Below are positions 20,400 to 29,964 of a DNA stretch of 64,000 nt, in pieces. The notes below the pieces were generated by a model that saw only the letters and a list, made by a program, of their open reading frames with translations, was not told the DNA's origin and ran no database searches. This stretch comes from Saprospiraceae bacterium (GTDB taxonomy: Bacteria; Bacteroidota; Bacteroidia; Chitinophagales; Saprospiraceae). How positions within the stretch are numbered: the stretch's first letter is position 1; the number at the start of each line of letters is the position of its first letter. Location of the stretch: NCBI GenBank assembly GCA_016714985.1, contig JADKBS010000021.1:84159-148158 (forward strand). Direction: 5' to 3'. Position numbers and translations under genes: made by a program.

Positions 20400-21539
20400 A
20401 TGCCTAAAAATTTAAAAGCCATGGTTCGCATTCTATTCACCATTCTCCTTCTCCTACACGGCCTCATCCATTTGTTGGGCTTCGCAAAAGCCTTTAAATT
20501 CGCTGAAATCAGCCAATTGACGCAAGCCATTTCCAAGCCCACAGGAGCGTTTTGGGGGTTGGCGGCCTTGCTTTTTACCATCGGCTCCATCTTGTTCGTG
20601 TTAAAAAAAGATAGCTGGTGGATATGGGCCATCCCAGCTTTATTGATTTCACAAATATTGATTTTCGGGAGTTGGCAGGATGCCAAGTTTGGCACCATTG
20701 CCAATATCTTGGTATTGATTGGGGCAATCATTGGGTTTGGCACTACCCATTATTTTAACACCTATCAAAATGAAGTAAAATCGGGCTTGGAACGCACCAC
20801 TTCCATCGCAGAAGCCTTGGTGACCGAAGCCGACCTGCAACGGCTTCCTCTGCCCGTACAAAACTACTTGCGCTATGTTGACGCAGTTGGCAAGCCAAAA
20901 GTGCAAAATTTCAAAGTGGAATTTGACGGCAAAATACGGAAAAATGAGCAGTCGGAGTGGATGCCCTTCACCTCGGAACAGTACAATTTCATGGACGTGC
21001 CTACCCGCCTGTTCTTCATGAAGGCAAAAATGAAGGGCCTACCCATTGCGGGTTTCCACGCCTTTAAAAACGGCGAGGCGTTCATGGACATTCGGCTTTT
21101 ATCCTTGGCAAAAGTCCAATACCAAACAGGCAAGGAAATGGGCATTTCAGAGACCGTCACCTTTTTCAACGATATGTGCTGCATGGCCCCGGCCACGTTG
21201 ATAGACCCACGAATTCAATGGCTCGAAACAGATGGCAACAAGGTCAAAGCCGCCTTTACCAACAACGGCATCACCATTTCTGCTTGGCTATATTTCAACG
21301 ATGCCGGGCAATTGGGCAATTTCATCTCCAACGACCGCTATGCTGCTGGCGACGACAACACCATGCAGCAACTACCTTGGGCAACGCCATTAAAAAATTA
21401 TAAAAACATCAATGGGCATCAATTGCCCGGTTTTGCGGAGACTATATACAGCTACCCAGCAGGTGATTTGGTATATGGGACTTTTAATACAATGCATGTT
21501 GAATACAATTGTGCAACCAATCAATTTCCAAAAAAATGA
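20400..21539 (+). CDS. Membrane protein with DUF6544-like domain
   Basis: 379 aa. The N-terminal about 125 residues hold three or four membrane helices (for example ILFTILLLLHGLIHLLGFAK and TIANILVLIGAIIGFG). The soluble C-terminal part, with motifs LPLPVQNYLRYVDAVGKPKV and ETVTFFNDMCCMAPATLI, resembles DUF6544 proteins. The function is unknown. An alternative start is ATG 20421. The stop overlaps the ATG of the next gene (ATGA at 21536-21539), so the two are probably co-translated. Confidence 0.7.
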   Translation: MPKNLKAMVRILFTILLLLHGLIHLLGFAKAFKFAEISQLTQAISKPTGAFWGLAALLFTIGSILFVLKKDSWWIWAIPALLISQILIFGSWQDAKFGTIANILVLIGAIIGFGTTHYFNTYQNEVKSGLERTTSIAEALVTEADLQRLPLPVQNYLRYVDAVGKPKVQNFKVEFDGKIRKNEQSEWMPFTSEQYNFMDVPTRLFFMKAKMKGLPIAGFHAFKNGEAFMDIRLLSLAKVQYQTGKEMGISETVTFFNDMCCMAPATLIDPRIQWLETDGNKVKAAFTNNGITISAWLYFNDAGQLGNFISNDRYAAGDDNTMQQLPWATPLKNYKNINGHQLPGFAETIYSYPAGDLVYGTFNTMHVEYNCATNQFPKK

Positions 21540-22678
21540 GAGCAATACAATCCTTCCTTCCCAATCCCCGACACACCGAAATCCACCGAATATTTGTACA
21601 AGCAAAACCGGCAGAAGCGTGGCAGGTTGCCCGCCATTTCGACGCTGCTGAAATCCCTTGGGTGAAACTGCTTTTCGACATCCGCACCTTGCCGGAGCGC
21701 TTTGCTGGGAAGCACGAAGGCCACGAACCTATGAGTGTCGGCGTGGACGAGGTGGTGAAAAACGGTTCCGGCTTCATGCTTTTGACAGAAACACCGGGCA
21801 AGGAAGTGGTCGTCGGTTCGGTGGGGCAGTTCTGGCATTTGAACATCCCGTTCAACCGCATTTCCCCCGAAGATTTTACCGATTTCACCGAACCTGGCTG
21901 GGGCAAGCTCGCCTGGGCGATCGCCGTCGAGCCGTACCTGGAGGGCAGCACCGTAAGCATTGAGCTTCGAACGACCGCCACCGATGAGCGCAGTTGGAAT
22001 AAACTCAGCAATTACTTTCGGTTCATCGGCGTTGGTTCGCACCTTATCCGCAGTGCTGCCATGAAGCACCTGGAGGCACTGCTCGGCAAAATGAAACTAC
22101 CGGACGATGCGTCCATGCCCTTGCCCGGCGACGAAATCATTGCCAATAGCCGTTATGCTATCACCCATGACGTAGTTATCGAAGCGCCCGTTTCACTTGT
22201 TTGGCGATACCTCATGCAGCTTGGCTGCGACCGGGCCGGCTGGTACAGCATTGACCTGCTCGACCATGGCGGCCTGCCCAGCATGGACTTTTTGAACCCC
22301 GAATGGACAGACCGCCATCCGGGTGACCGCTTATCTGCCACACTGGCTTTGGATAGTTTCTTCGATGTTTATCAAGTGGAAACAAATCGGCATTTCGTTA
22401 TCGGTGGCGAATCGGAAAAGGCGCATGGGCTGCTGAGTCCTTTCAAAATGACCTGGGCTTTCGTGTTGGAGCCCATCGGCGAGGACGCCACCCGGCTACT
22501 CGTCCGTGCAAGAATGAAGGCTGCTCCGGCTTGGGCAGAATGGCTTGCCGGGAATGTGTTTTACCCACCCGTGCATGGATTGATGTCAGGCGTACAATTA
22601 AAAACGATAAAGCAATTGGCGGAGCGGGATGCACACTCAAGGAAAGAGGAAATGCTGGTTTTGGAGAAAATTGACTAA
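21536..22678 (+). CDS. SRPBCC (START-like) domain protein
   Basis: 380-aa cytosolic protein. The second half (AITHDVVIEAPVSLVWRYLM, then GWYSIDLLDHGGLPS) has the SRPBCC/START-like polyketide-cyclase opening. The first half (IHRIFVQAKPAEAWQVARHF, FRFIGVGSHLIRSAAMKHLE) resembles DUF2867-type SRPBCC sequences. It may bind a hydrophobic ligand; no catalytic assignment is possible. It is translationally coupled to the DUF6544-like gene and followed 36 bp later by a membrane protein, so these form an operon. Confidence 0.72.
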   Translation: MRAIQSFLPNPRHTEIHRIFVQAKPAEAWQVARHFDAAEIPWVKLLFDIRTLPERFAGKHEGHEPMSVGVDEVVKNGSGFMLLTETPGKEVVVGSVGQFWHLNIPFNRISPEDFTDFTEPGWGKLAWAIAVEPYLEGSTVSIELRTTATDERSWNKLSNYFRFIGVGSHLIRSAAMKHLEALLGKMKLPDDASMPLPGDEIIANSRYAITHDVVIEAPVSLVWRYLMQLGCDRAGWYSIDLLDHGGLPSMDFLNPEWTDRHPGDRLSATLALDSFFDVYQVETNRHFVIGGESEKAHGLLSPFKMTWAFVLEPIGEDATRLLVRARMKAAPAWAEWLAGNVFYPPVHGLMSGVQLKTIKQLAERDAHSRKEEMLVLEKID

Positions 22679-22714
22679 AAAAACTAAGAAACTATTCTAA
22701 AAAAACTCATCGAA

Positions 22715-23422
22715 ATGAAAGCTGATTATGACCGACTTATTTCCTTGGGTACCCTTGTAGGGCTGATGGGCTATGTGCTATCCGGCCCGGTGGGTTTTAT
22801 GGTGGTAAAAAGCACCTACCCGCAACCTGTATGGGCATCTCCGGCTGTTTTTGCCGAAAACTACCATGTCATTCAGGATATGCCTTATTATTTTGGGGTA
22901 TTGTTAATTGGGGGCATGCTCATGCTTGCCGCAGGTATATATTTGAAATCAAAAACGGAACCTGAAAAAAGCCGCTTCCATATCTTGCTTGCACTGATGT
23001 GGACGACCTTTTTTGCAGCGCTGATTTTCTTCAATTATATCTGCCAAACCACGTTCGTTCGCCATTTAGCACTGAACTACAAACCAGAATATGATGCCAT
23101 GATTTCCACCTTTTCAATGGCTAACCCAATGTCGTTGTGCTGGGCCATCGAAATGTGGGGCTATGGCATTTTGGGCGTTGCAACTTGGCTTTTAAGTGCC
23201 TATTATGCCGATAAAAACCGGGCGATATATTGGCTGCTCATTTTGAATGGCGTAGTCAGTGTCCTGACGGTTGTTTTCACCATCATAGATGTGGACTGGC
23301 TCATGACGATGGCAGGTCTTGCTGGCTATTTCTTCTGGAATGTGCTGATGATTGTACTGATGGTATTGATTTACAGGCACTCAAAAATAATGCACCATGA
23401 AAATCAACAAAGCATGGCATGA
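22715..23422 (+). CDS. Six-helix membrane protein of unknown function
   Basis: 235-aa integral membrane protein with about six hydrophobic segments, for example YYFGVLLIGGMLMLAAGIYL, ALMWTTFFAALIFFNYI and GYFFWNVLMIVLMVLIY. No catalytic motif was recognised. It belongs to the run beginning at 20400. The following small gene starts inside its 3-prime end (ATG 23397), implying translational coupling. Confidence 0.7.
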   Translation: MKADYDRLISLGTLVGLMGYVLSGPVGFMVVKSTYPQPVWASPAVFAENYHVIQDMPYYFGVLLIGGMLMLAAGIYLKSKTEPEKSRFHILLALMWTTFFAALIFFNYICQTTFVRHLALNYKPEYDAMISTFSMANPMSLCWAIEMWGYGILGVATWLLSAYYADKNRAIYWLLILNGVVSVLTVVFTIIDVDWLMTMAGLAGYFFWNVLMIVLMVLIYRHSKIMHHENQQSMA

Positions 23423-23570
23423 ACAGCATAAAATGCCCAAAAATGCCAGCTTCGAGCAGCGGGTTCAATGGCATTTGGAGCATTTGAAAAATTGCCAATG
23501 CCGCCCATCCATCCCCAAAAAACTGGCAGAAGAAATGGCAAAAAAAGGCCTCAAAATCCCGACTCCATGA
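23397..23570 (+). CDS. Small conserved 57-aa protein
   Basis: Reads MKINKAWHEQHKMPKNASFE, continues with RVQWHLEHLKNCQCRPSIPK and ends at KIPTP. The WH...MPKNA...Q R..WH.EH...C.CR.IP arrangement resembles a short Bacteroidota family that I recall by pattern but cannot name. It overlaps the 3-prime end of the preceding membrane gene by 26 bp, and its TGA overlaps the next ATG (23567), so the three genes are tightly coupled. The paired Cys (CQC) suggests possible metal binding. Confidence 0.65.
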   Translation: MKINKAWHEQHKMPKNASFEQRVQWHLEHLKNCQCRPSIPKKLAEEMAKKGLKIPTP

Positions 23571-23923
23571 ATTTAACGGAAAATAGAAAACTGATTGCCG
23601 TCAAACTATTTCATACTGCAATATGGGCAATATTGGCGGGGCTGGTGTTTTATATTTTATATGCCGGAATAAGCGGAAATATAACCCCCATCGTTTATTT
23701 CGCTATTGGGGCAATAGTTTTAGAAACATTGGTCTTAGTTGGTTTTAGTTGGCGTTGCCCATTGACCTTGGTTGCCCAAAAATATACCGACGAAGATTCG
23801 CCAAATTTTGATATTTATTTACCAGCATGGCTGGCGAAACACAACAAAACCATCTTCAGCATCTTGTACGTTGTTGGTGTGGTGCTTGTAATGTGGCGTT
23901 TGTTAAATAGCAATGGTTCGTAA
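23567..23923 (+). CDS. Small membrane protein
   Basis: 118-aa protein with three hydrophobic segments (FHTAIWAILAGLVFYILYAG, PIVYFAIGAIVLETLVLVGF, KTIFSILYVVGVVLVMW). It starts at ATG 23567, overlapping the previous stop. Its last four codons lie inside the inverted element that begins at 23911. Function unknown; the gene pair with the 57-aa protein seems to be a unit. Confidence 0.7.
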   Translation: MNLTENRKLIAVKLFHTAIWAILAGLVFYILYAGISGNITPIVYFAIGAIVLETLVLVGFSWRCPLTLVAQKYTDEDSPNFDIYLPAWLAKHNKTIFSILYVVGVVLVMWRLLNSNGS

Positions 23924-24067
23924 AGGTTTCAGGTTTCACGGAGTTGCTAGCTTAATTACAAACGAATATCATTTTTGAAACGGTTGATTTTGACCATCAA
24001 CCGACTAAAAAATAATATCATCAGACGCTCCCGTGAAACTTGAAACCAGAAACCCCACGAACCTTTG
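23911..24067 (+). repeat. GTTTCAGG inverted element, copy 2
   Basis: Left end CAATGGTTCGTAAAGGTTTC with AGGTTTCACGG; right end CCGTGAAACTTGAAACC, then CGAACCTTTG. The inner part contains ATATCATTTTTGAA, shared with copy 3 at 28409-28559. Terminal inverted arms of about 28 bp make it look like a small MITE or a structured RNA element. It overlaps the end of the preceding gene. Confidence 0.72.
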
Positions 24068-24080
24068 AAATAACTGAACC

Positions 24081-24545
24081 ATGATTAAATCCATCCCTCG
24101 TTGGCTGCTTATTTTCCTGCTGTTTTTCAACGCAATTGGTGCGTACTATGGCAGCTATCATTTCCTGACCGACCCAACTGGCGCCAGCTTGCAAGCTCCA
24201 CTGGACATGCTCAATGGCTCCATTTTCAAGGACTTTTTCATACCGGGCATCCTGCTGCTACTGGCCAACGGCATATTGCCCACCCTGGCAGGCCTTGGGT
24301 TAATCCTGCACCGCCCGCAGAAGCCGCTGCTGGGTTTCGCCATTCTAAAGAACCACCATTGGGCATGGTCATTGGCGCTCATTTCCGGCCTTGGGCTGTT
24401 GGTGTGGATTGCGGTCCAAATCGCCATGATTGGGTATTGGAAATCGCCGCCGTTTCAGGCGGTGTATGGCGGGCTGGGACTTGTGATTACGGCACTGACC
24501 TTATTGCCGAGCGTTCGGGATTTTTACCGTTTCAATGCAGCCTAA
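24081..24545 (+). CDS. Four-helix membrane protein
   Basis: 154-aa hydrophobic protein with four predicted membrane segments, for example WLLIFLLFFNAIGAYYGSYH, IPGILLLLANGILPTLAGLG and GLGLVITALTLLPSVRDFY. No known family was recognised. It lies 14 bp after the inverted element and ahead of a terminator at 24582-24628. Confidence 0.65.
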   Translation: MIKSIPRWLLIFLLFFNAIGAYYGSYHFLTDPTGASLQAPLDMLNGSIFKDFFIPGILLLLANGILPTLAGLGLILHRPQKPLLGFAILKNHHWAWSLALISGLGLLVWIAVQIAMIGYWKSPPFQAVYGGLGLVITALTLLPSVRDFYRFNAA

Positions 24546-24581
24546 TTCTACTTTGTTGCCTTAGAAAAATCACAAAGGGAT

Positions 24582-24628
24582 TGATTGTGAATAGCCACTG
24601 AAGGTGGCATTGCAATCACTTTTTTTTA
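24582..24628 (+). terminator. Rho-independent terminator
   Basis: Outer arms TGATTG (24582) and CAATCA (24613), inner arms GCCAC and GTGGC around a TGAA loop, then a run of eight T. It closes the 20.4-24.5 kb operon. Confidence 0.75.
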
Positions 24629-24923
24629 CATTTTTCAAAAAAAACATTTCAATTTTTCGGGATTTTCCGCTTAAAGCTACAATTTGCGGCCATCGGACGC
24701 TGTTTGAAGCTTTCTGAGTGGCTCAAACAGCCCACCCGAATTTTCTCAGCCAACCACCAATTGTTTTAAACATCCCATTACCGATTGCGAAACAGCACAC
24801 GGTGCTTTACGTAATGAGGTAGCTGCTTTGCCGAAGCGCAGGGCAGCTATTTTACTATCCATTGGATTGATTGAGGCGTACGATAGGACGCTCATGAACA
24901 TATTTTGGTAAAACTGATTACAC
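24629..24923. other. Intergenic region before the adhesin gene
   Basis: Nearly 300 bp without a convincing gene. It contains a GCTGTTTGAAGC...GGCTCAAACAGCC inverted repeat near 24699-24730 and presumably the adhesin promoter. No clear TAnnTTTG box was located. Confidence 0.4.
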
Positions 24924-27900
24924 ATGAAAAGACTCATTATTCTCCTTCTCGTCATTTTGAAGCTGTCGGTGCCTTCAACGGCGGGCAACCCCCATTGCAA
25001 TGCACTGGCAGGCACTACAGCAGCACTTGGCAACCTGCCCCCCGTAGCTGATGCTGGTGCCGACCAAGTCCTGAATTGTTTCATAACTGCTTTATTTCTC
25101 AATGGTACTGCCTCTTCACAGGGTGGGTTCAGCTATATTTGGACGACCCAAGACGGCCATATCGTGGAAGGTGAAACTACCCCAACCCCACTCGTAAATG
25201 CCGCTGGCACTTACACGCTCACGGTGACCGACCTCGCTGATGGCAGCACGGCGTCGGATGAGGTGACGGTTACTCAACAACCACCAATTTCCGTTCAAAC
25301 CATTGATTTGCAACATGTTAGCTGCCACAGGACGGCCACGGGTTCGGCCACTGTCCAAGGGGCAGGCGGTTCAGGGGTGTACAGCTATACCTGGTCGAAT
25401 GGCAGCCTGACTGCCACTTCCGCTAACCTGGTGGCTGGCAGTTATTCCGTGACCGTATCGGACACCGATGGCTGCGCTGCTTCCAGCACCCTCGTTGTGA
25501 ATGAGCCTGCCCCGCTCGCTGCGAACACATCGGCCACTGCCCAAAGCCTCTTTGGCGTGAACGACGGCACGGCCACTGCCAACCCAACTGGCGGTACTGC
25601 TCCCTACTCCTTTGCATGGAACAACCTGCAAACGACCCAGACCATCTCCAGCCTTCCCCCAGGTGCTATTTCTGTGACGATTACGGATGGCAAAGGCTGT
25701 ACCTTCTCAGAGACCACGAACGTTAACAAGTTCAACTGCGTGCTCACAGGCACTACCACCGTCACCCAAGTTTCCTGCTTTGGTGGAACCGATGGCAGCA
25801 TTTCCGTCCAATTGAGCAACGCTGTCGAGCCTATCACCTACAACTTGCCCAGCAGCAATTCTGCTGTGGCTGACAGCCTTCCAGTTGGCTTTTACACAGT
25901 TTTGGTGAGAGACAGCACGACCTGCTCGCTGCTTTTCATGGTAGAAATTAAGCAGCCGACCCAGGTCAGTGCCGCCGAGCTATTTCATATAGATGCCCTC
26001 TGCCCATCGGACGAAACCGGCAGCGTGACGGTAGCCCCAAACGGCGGCGTACAGCCCTACCAATACCTTTGGTCGAACGGCAGCACAGAAGTCACTGCCA
26101 GCGGTCTTAGCGTCGGCGAACACAACGTCACCCTCACCGATGGCAACGGTTGTGAACAAACATTGACCACCACCATTATTGCCAGACGCTCAACCACCGA
26201 CAATGGTGGTCGTGGATGCGCTTACAGTGGCTTTGGATGTAAACGGCTCGGCCACCGTGACCCCCGACCAGTTCGATGAAGGCAGTTTCGATAATTGCGG
26301 CATTGCCAGTTGGTCGGTAACGCCAAATGCCTTCGACTGCTCCCAGGTAGGCGAACAGGTGGTGACCGTCACAGCCACGGATAGCAATGGCAATTCCAGT
26401 GCTGCGCAAGTCTCCGTTTTTATTGTGGACAATATTGCACCAGGCATTACCTGCCGAGAAAATGCAATATTGAGCCTTTGCGACCCCGTCTTGAATTTCC
26501 AACTGCCCGTTGCCACCGACAATTGCGCCATAAATAATTCACAGTTGATTCAAACGGCGGGTTTGGCACCGGGGGCAAGTTTCCCCTTGGGCGTGACCAC
26601 CCAAAGCTTTACCTACACCGATGCCGGGGGCACTGCGGCTTCCTGCAGCTTCACGGTGACAGTGGTGAATGCGCTCGAAGTAAACCTACAGTCTTCCGAT
26701 GCAACCTGCAACGGCGGCTGCAATGGCACCGCCAGTTTAACCCCTGTTTTCGGAGTGGCGCCCTACAATGTCCTTTGGAGCAATGGCGCTACAAGCTTTA
26801 GCATTGGCAACCTTTGTGCTGGAGGCTATTCCTTCACCTTGACGGATGCCAGTGGATGCGAAATCATAGTACCTGTCCAGATTGCAGAGCCAAGCCTCAT
26901 CACGGTTGTGCTAGACAACATCGTCTCACCGTTCTGCGGAGCCGACTCAACGGGCTTTATGTCCGTGAACGTCAGTGGGGGCGTATCGCCTTACGGCTAT
27001 GAGTGGGAAGGCATGCCCGGCACCACTTCCATTGACAGCCTAAGCGCCGGCTCCTATACCTTGGTAGTCACGGACGCCAATGATTGCTCAACGTCCTTCA
27101 CGCAAGTAGTGGCAGCCACAGATAATGAAGCCCCGCAAATCCAATTGAACAACTTGACGGTCAGCCTTGACTCAAATGGCTTGGTCCTACTTTCCCCGCA
27201 GCAATTCGACGCTGGCAGCACCGACAATTGCAGCATTGATGGCTGGAGCCTTTTGCCTCCATTTTTGGATTGTGGCGACCTTGGCACCGTGACCGTGGCG
27301 GCCACGGCAAGCGACGGCGCTGGCAACATGACCACAGGTACGTTTACGGTGACGGTAGTTGACAATATTGCACCAACGCTGATTTCCCCCCAATATCTCC
27401 GTCGGCAATTGCAATGCAATGGTGAGCTTCAGCCCACCTTTTTTATCCGACAACTGCACCCTTAACGCCTCGGCACTTGTTCAAACAGGCGGTTTGCTTT
27501 CTGGAACGAATTTCCCTGTCGGCACTACCACGCAGTCGTTCCGTTACGCAGATGCCTCTGGCAATATGGCAACTTGCAGCTTCACCATCACCGTCGGCAC
27601 CCAATTGGTAGCAATTGGCACACCACAGAACATTTCTTGCCCAGGCGCTTGCGATGGCAAGGTAACGCTCAATATTTCGGGCGGCCAGGCCCCTTACCAA
27701 GTACAGTGGAACAATGGCGAAACGGGCACGACGTTAACCAATCTTTGTCCTGGAACAGTTTCCGCCACTGTCACTGATGCTTTTGGATGTGTGAGCACGT
27801 ACTCGACGACCATCATACAGCCACCCGCATTGAGCATTTCTATCACTGGTGGCACACCCGACATCAACGGCCAGGGCTTGGGCAGCATCCTCATTTCGGT

Positions 27901-28333
27901 TGTGGGCGGGGTAACGCCCTATTCGTTTGCCTGGACGAAGAACGGCGAGACGTTCTCCAACACCCAGAACCTGAATGGCCTGAACGGCGGCACTTATGTC
28001 CTCGTGGTGACCGACGCCAATGGCTGCACCAAAACTAGCATTGACATCATCGTTGAAAACCTGACGGGCACCAACGAGCCAGCCTGGGCAGGGGACCTGC
28101 GCCTTTTCCCGAACCCTGCCGGCGATTGGACGAAACTGACGCTCGGCAACTCCTTGCCAGTGGACTGTGAACTGGGCATCGTTGACCCGTTGGGAAGGGC
28201 CGTGTTCAGTGACAGCCTTCGAAAAGGTGAGACGCAGCGCACGATTGACCTACGGGCACTGTCACCGGGCACATATACCTTGCTGCTCCGCAATGGGCAG
28301 GAGGTGGTTGTCCGGAACCTAATAATTCAATAA
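24924..28333 (+). CDS. SprB-like secreted adhesin with T9SS sorting domain, two frameshifts
   Basis: The joined frame encodes about 1135 aa. Signal peptide MKRLIILLLVILKLSVPSTA; then a PKD/Ig-like domain and repeated SprB-type modules (ATVQGAGGSGVYSYTWSNGS, ANPTGGTAPYSFAWNN, GVAPYNVLWSNG) alternating with HYR-like modules (FDEGSFDNCGIASWSV). The end (LRLFPNPAGDWTKLTL through LSPGTYTLLLRNGQEVVVRN) is a T9SS type A C-terminal sorting domain, so the protein is probably exported and surface-attached. The frame changes near 26180 and in a C6 run at 27386-27391; one extra base at each explains both, and the protein pattern continues unbroken. A strong terminator follows at 28354. Confidence 0.88.
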
Positions 28334-28353
28334 TACTTTTTCTCCTGTTTTTC

Positions 28354-28396
28354 AAAAAAACCTGCCGATGCCGATGTGCGTCGGCAGGTTTTTTTT
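28354..28396 (+). terminator. Rho-independent terminator after the adhesin
   Basis: A-rich flank, arms CCTGCCGA (28361-28368) and TCGGCAGG (28381-28388), then a T8 run. It begins about 20 bp after the adhesin stop codon. Confidence 0.9.
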
Positions 28397-28408
28397 GTGC
28401 CATAATAA

Positions 28409-28559
28409 CAATGGTTCGTGAGGTTTCAGGTTTCACGAAGGTTTCTGGCTAAATTGGAATTGCATATCATTTTTGAATGGTTTTTTTTTTCAAATCAACC
28501 TATTCAAAATTGTTTTTAGCAGGTACTTCCCTGAAACTTGAAACCTTCTCGAACCATTG
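28409..28559 (+). repeat. GTTTCAGG inverted element, copy 3
   Basis: Left end CAATGGTTCGTGAGGTTTCA, right end CTTGAAACC...CTCGAACCATTG. It is the longest and most symmetric copy, with terminal arms of nearly 30 bp and a T-rich centre. It lies between the adhesin terminator and the stress-protein gene; the rest of that 333-bp gap shows nothing else recognisable. Confidence 0.72.
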
Positions 28560-28666
28560 AATAAATAACCTTGACCTTTGTCAACCCTAAATAATGAGCA
28601 ATATCACCAAAAGACCTCAACGTACATGGTCATATTTGAGCATCTGTTTGCTAAAAATAAATTGCC

Positions 28667-29519
28667 GTGAAAATCATCCATAACATCCTGATTCCCACCG
28701 ATTTTTCGGATTGCGCTGCCAATGCCTACCAGTACGGCCTCCTATTTGCCGACAAATGGAAAGCAGGACTGAAACTGCTGCACGTGGTGGCGCCAGACTA
28801 TGGTGTAACCGATCTTGCCCGTGCTGGTGGATATCGCCACCAAGGAAAAGATTGAAGTTGCGATTGAACTGCTGCAAACCTTCAAAAAAGATGGACTGGC
28901 GAAGGCCAAGGAAACAATGCCAGCCTTGCCCAACGTCACCGACGAAGTAAAGGTGAGCAGCCTGCCATACGCCACTATCTGCTCGGTCGCAGCGGATGAG
29001 GAGTTCGACCTGGTACTGATGGGCACGAACAGCTACCACTCTGCTTGGGAGACCGCCTTTGGCACCAATGCTTCATCCGTGCTGAAACAAGCACATTGCC
29101 ATGTGCTCATCGTGCCAGAAGATGCAAGTTACGGCGGCCTGCAAACGGTGGGCTTTGCCGCTGACCTTCATGAAACCGATCCTTACCATCTCTGGAAGTT
29201 CTGCAAACTGATGGAACCGTTCCACGCCATTGTCCACTGTGCCCATATCGAAAAACTGGGGGAAGGCGAAAAAACGGCCTTGAAATTCGAGGAACTGCAA
29301 GCTTTTTTTGAAAACAATGCCATAACCTTGCAACTCAAATTCCATGCGATTCAGGAGGACTCCGTTGAAACGGGCCTTTCCGCCTTTATCAGCAATTGGG
29401 ACCTCAACTTGTTGGCCATGCCTTCGCCGCACCGGGACGTTTTCAGCCGGATGTTTCACAAGAGCATGACCCAGCAGATGGCCCTTCATGCTACCGTTCC
29501 GCTATTGGTGATGAAATGA
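28667..29519 (+). CDS. Universal stress protein, two UspA domains, one frameshift
   Basis: About 283-aa protein of two UspA folds. It starts at GTG 28667 with IIHNILIPTDFSDCAANAYQ, the typical first strand and Asp of UspA. The segment VLMGTNSYHSAWETAFGTNA corresponds to the nucleotide-loop region of domain 1; the second domain is more diverged. The frame changes near 28814, where one extra base separates DYGVTD from LPVLVDIATKEK. The stop overlaps the next start (ATGAAATGAA), so it is translationally coupled to the maturation-protease gene. Confidence 0.82.
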
Positions 29520-29963
29520 AGACATTGGTACTTGCTATCGGAAACAGTGGCCGTCAGGACGACGGCCTCGGCTGGGCCTTCGGGGAGGCTTTGGAAAGGA
29601 CGGTCAGTTCAGAAGGAGAAGTCCATTACCGCTACCAATTACAGGTAGAAGATGCCGACCTGGTTACCACTGCCGACCGTGTCGTTTTCGTGGACGCCTT
29701 TAAAGATCCTTTGCCCGATGGTTTTCAATGGAAGAAAATTGCCCCTAATGCCGATTTTGAGTTCACCACCCATGCGCTTTCCCCAGAGGCAGTCCTATTT
29801 TTTTTGCGAGCAATTGTATGGCAGGGTTCCCGACGCCTATTGCATGCTCATCAGCGGCGAGGCTTGGGAGTTGGAGATTGGGCTGACGGAGCGGGGGAAG
29901 AAGAATTTGGAGTTGGCATTGATGTTTTGGGTTCATCCTTCACCCCTCATCCCTCGTTCCTAA
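29516..29963 (+). CDS. Hydrogenase maturation protease-like protein (HyaD/HycI family), one frameshift
   Basis: The joined frame gives about 148 aa. The opening LVLAIGNSGRQDDGLGWAF matches the GxGNxxxxDDGxG motif of endopeptidases that trim the C-terminus of NiFe-hydrogenase large subunits; VVFVDAF provides the second acidic position. The frame breaks in a T8 run (29808-29815), and removing one T gives AVLFFCEQLYGRVPDAYCML. No hydrogenase genes are in the window, so its partner is elsewhere or the protein has another role. It overlaps the stress-protein stop by 4 bp and ends against the convergent mqnC gene. Confidence 0.8.
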
Positions 29964-29964
29964 C

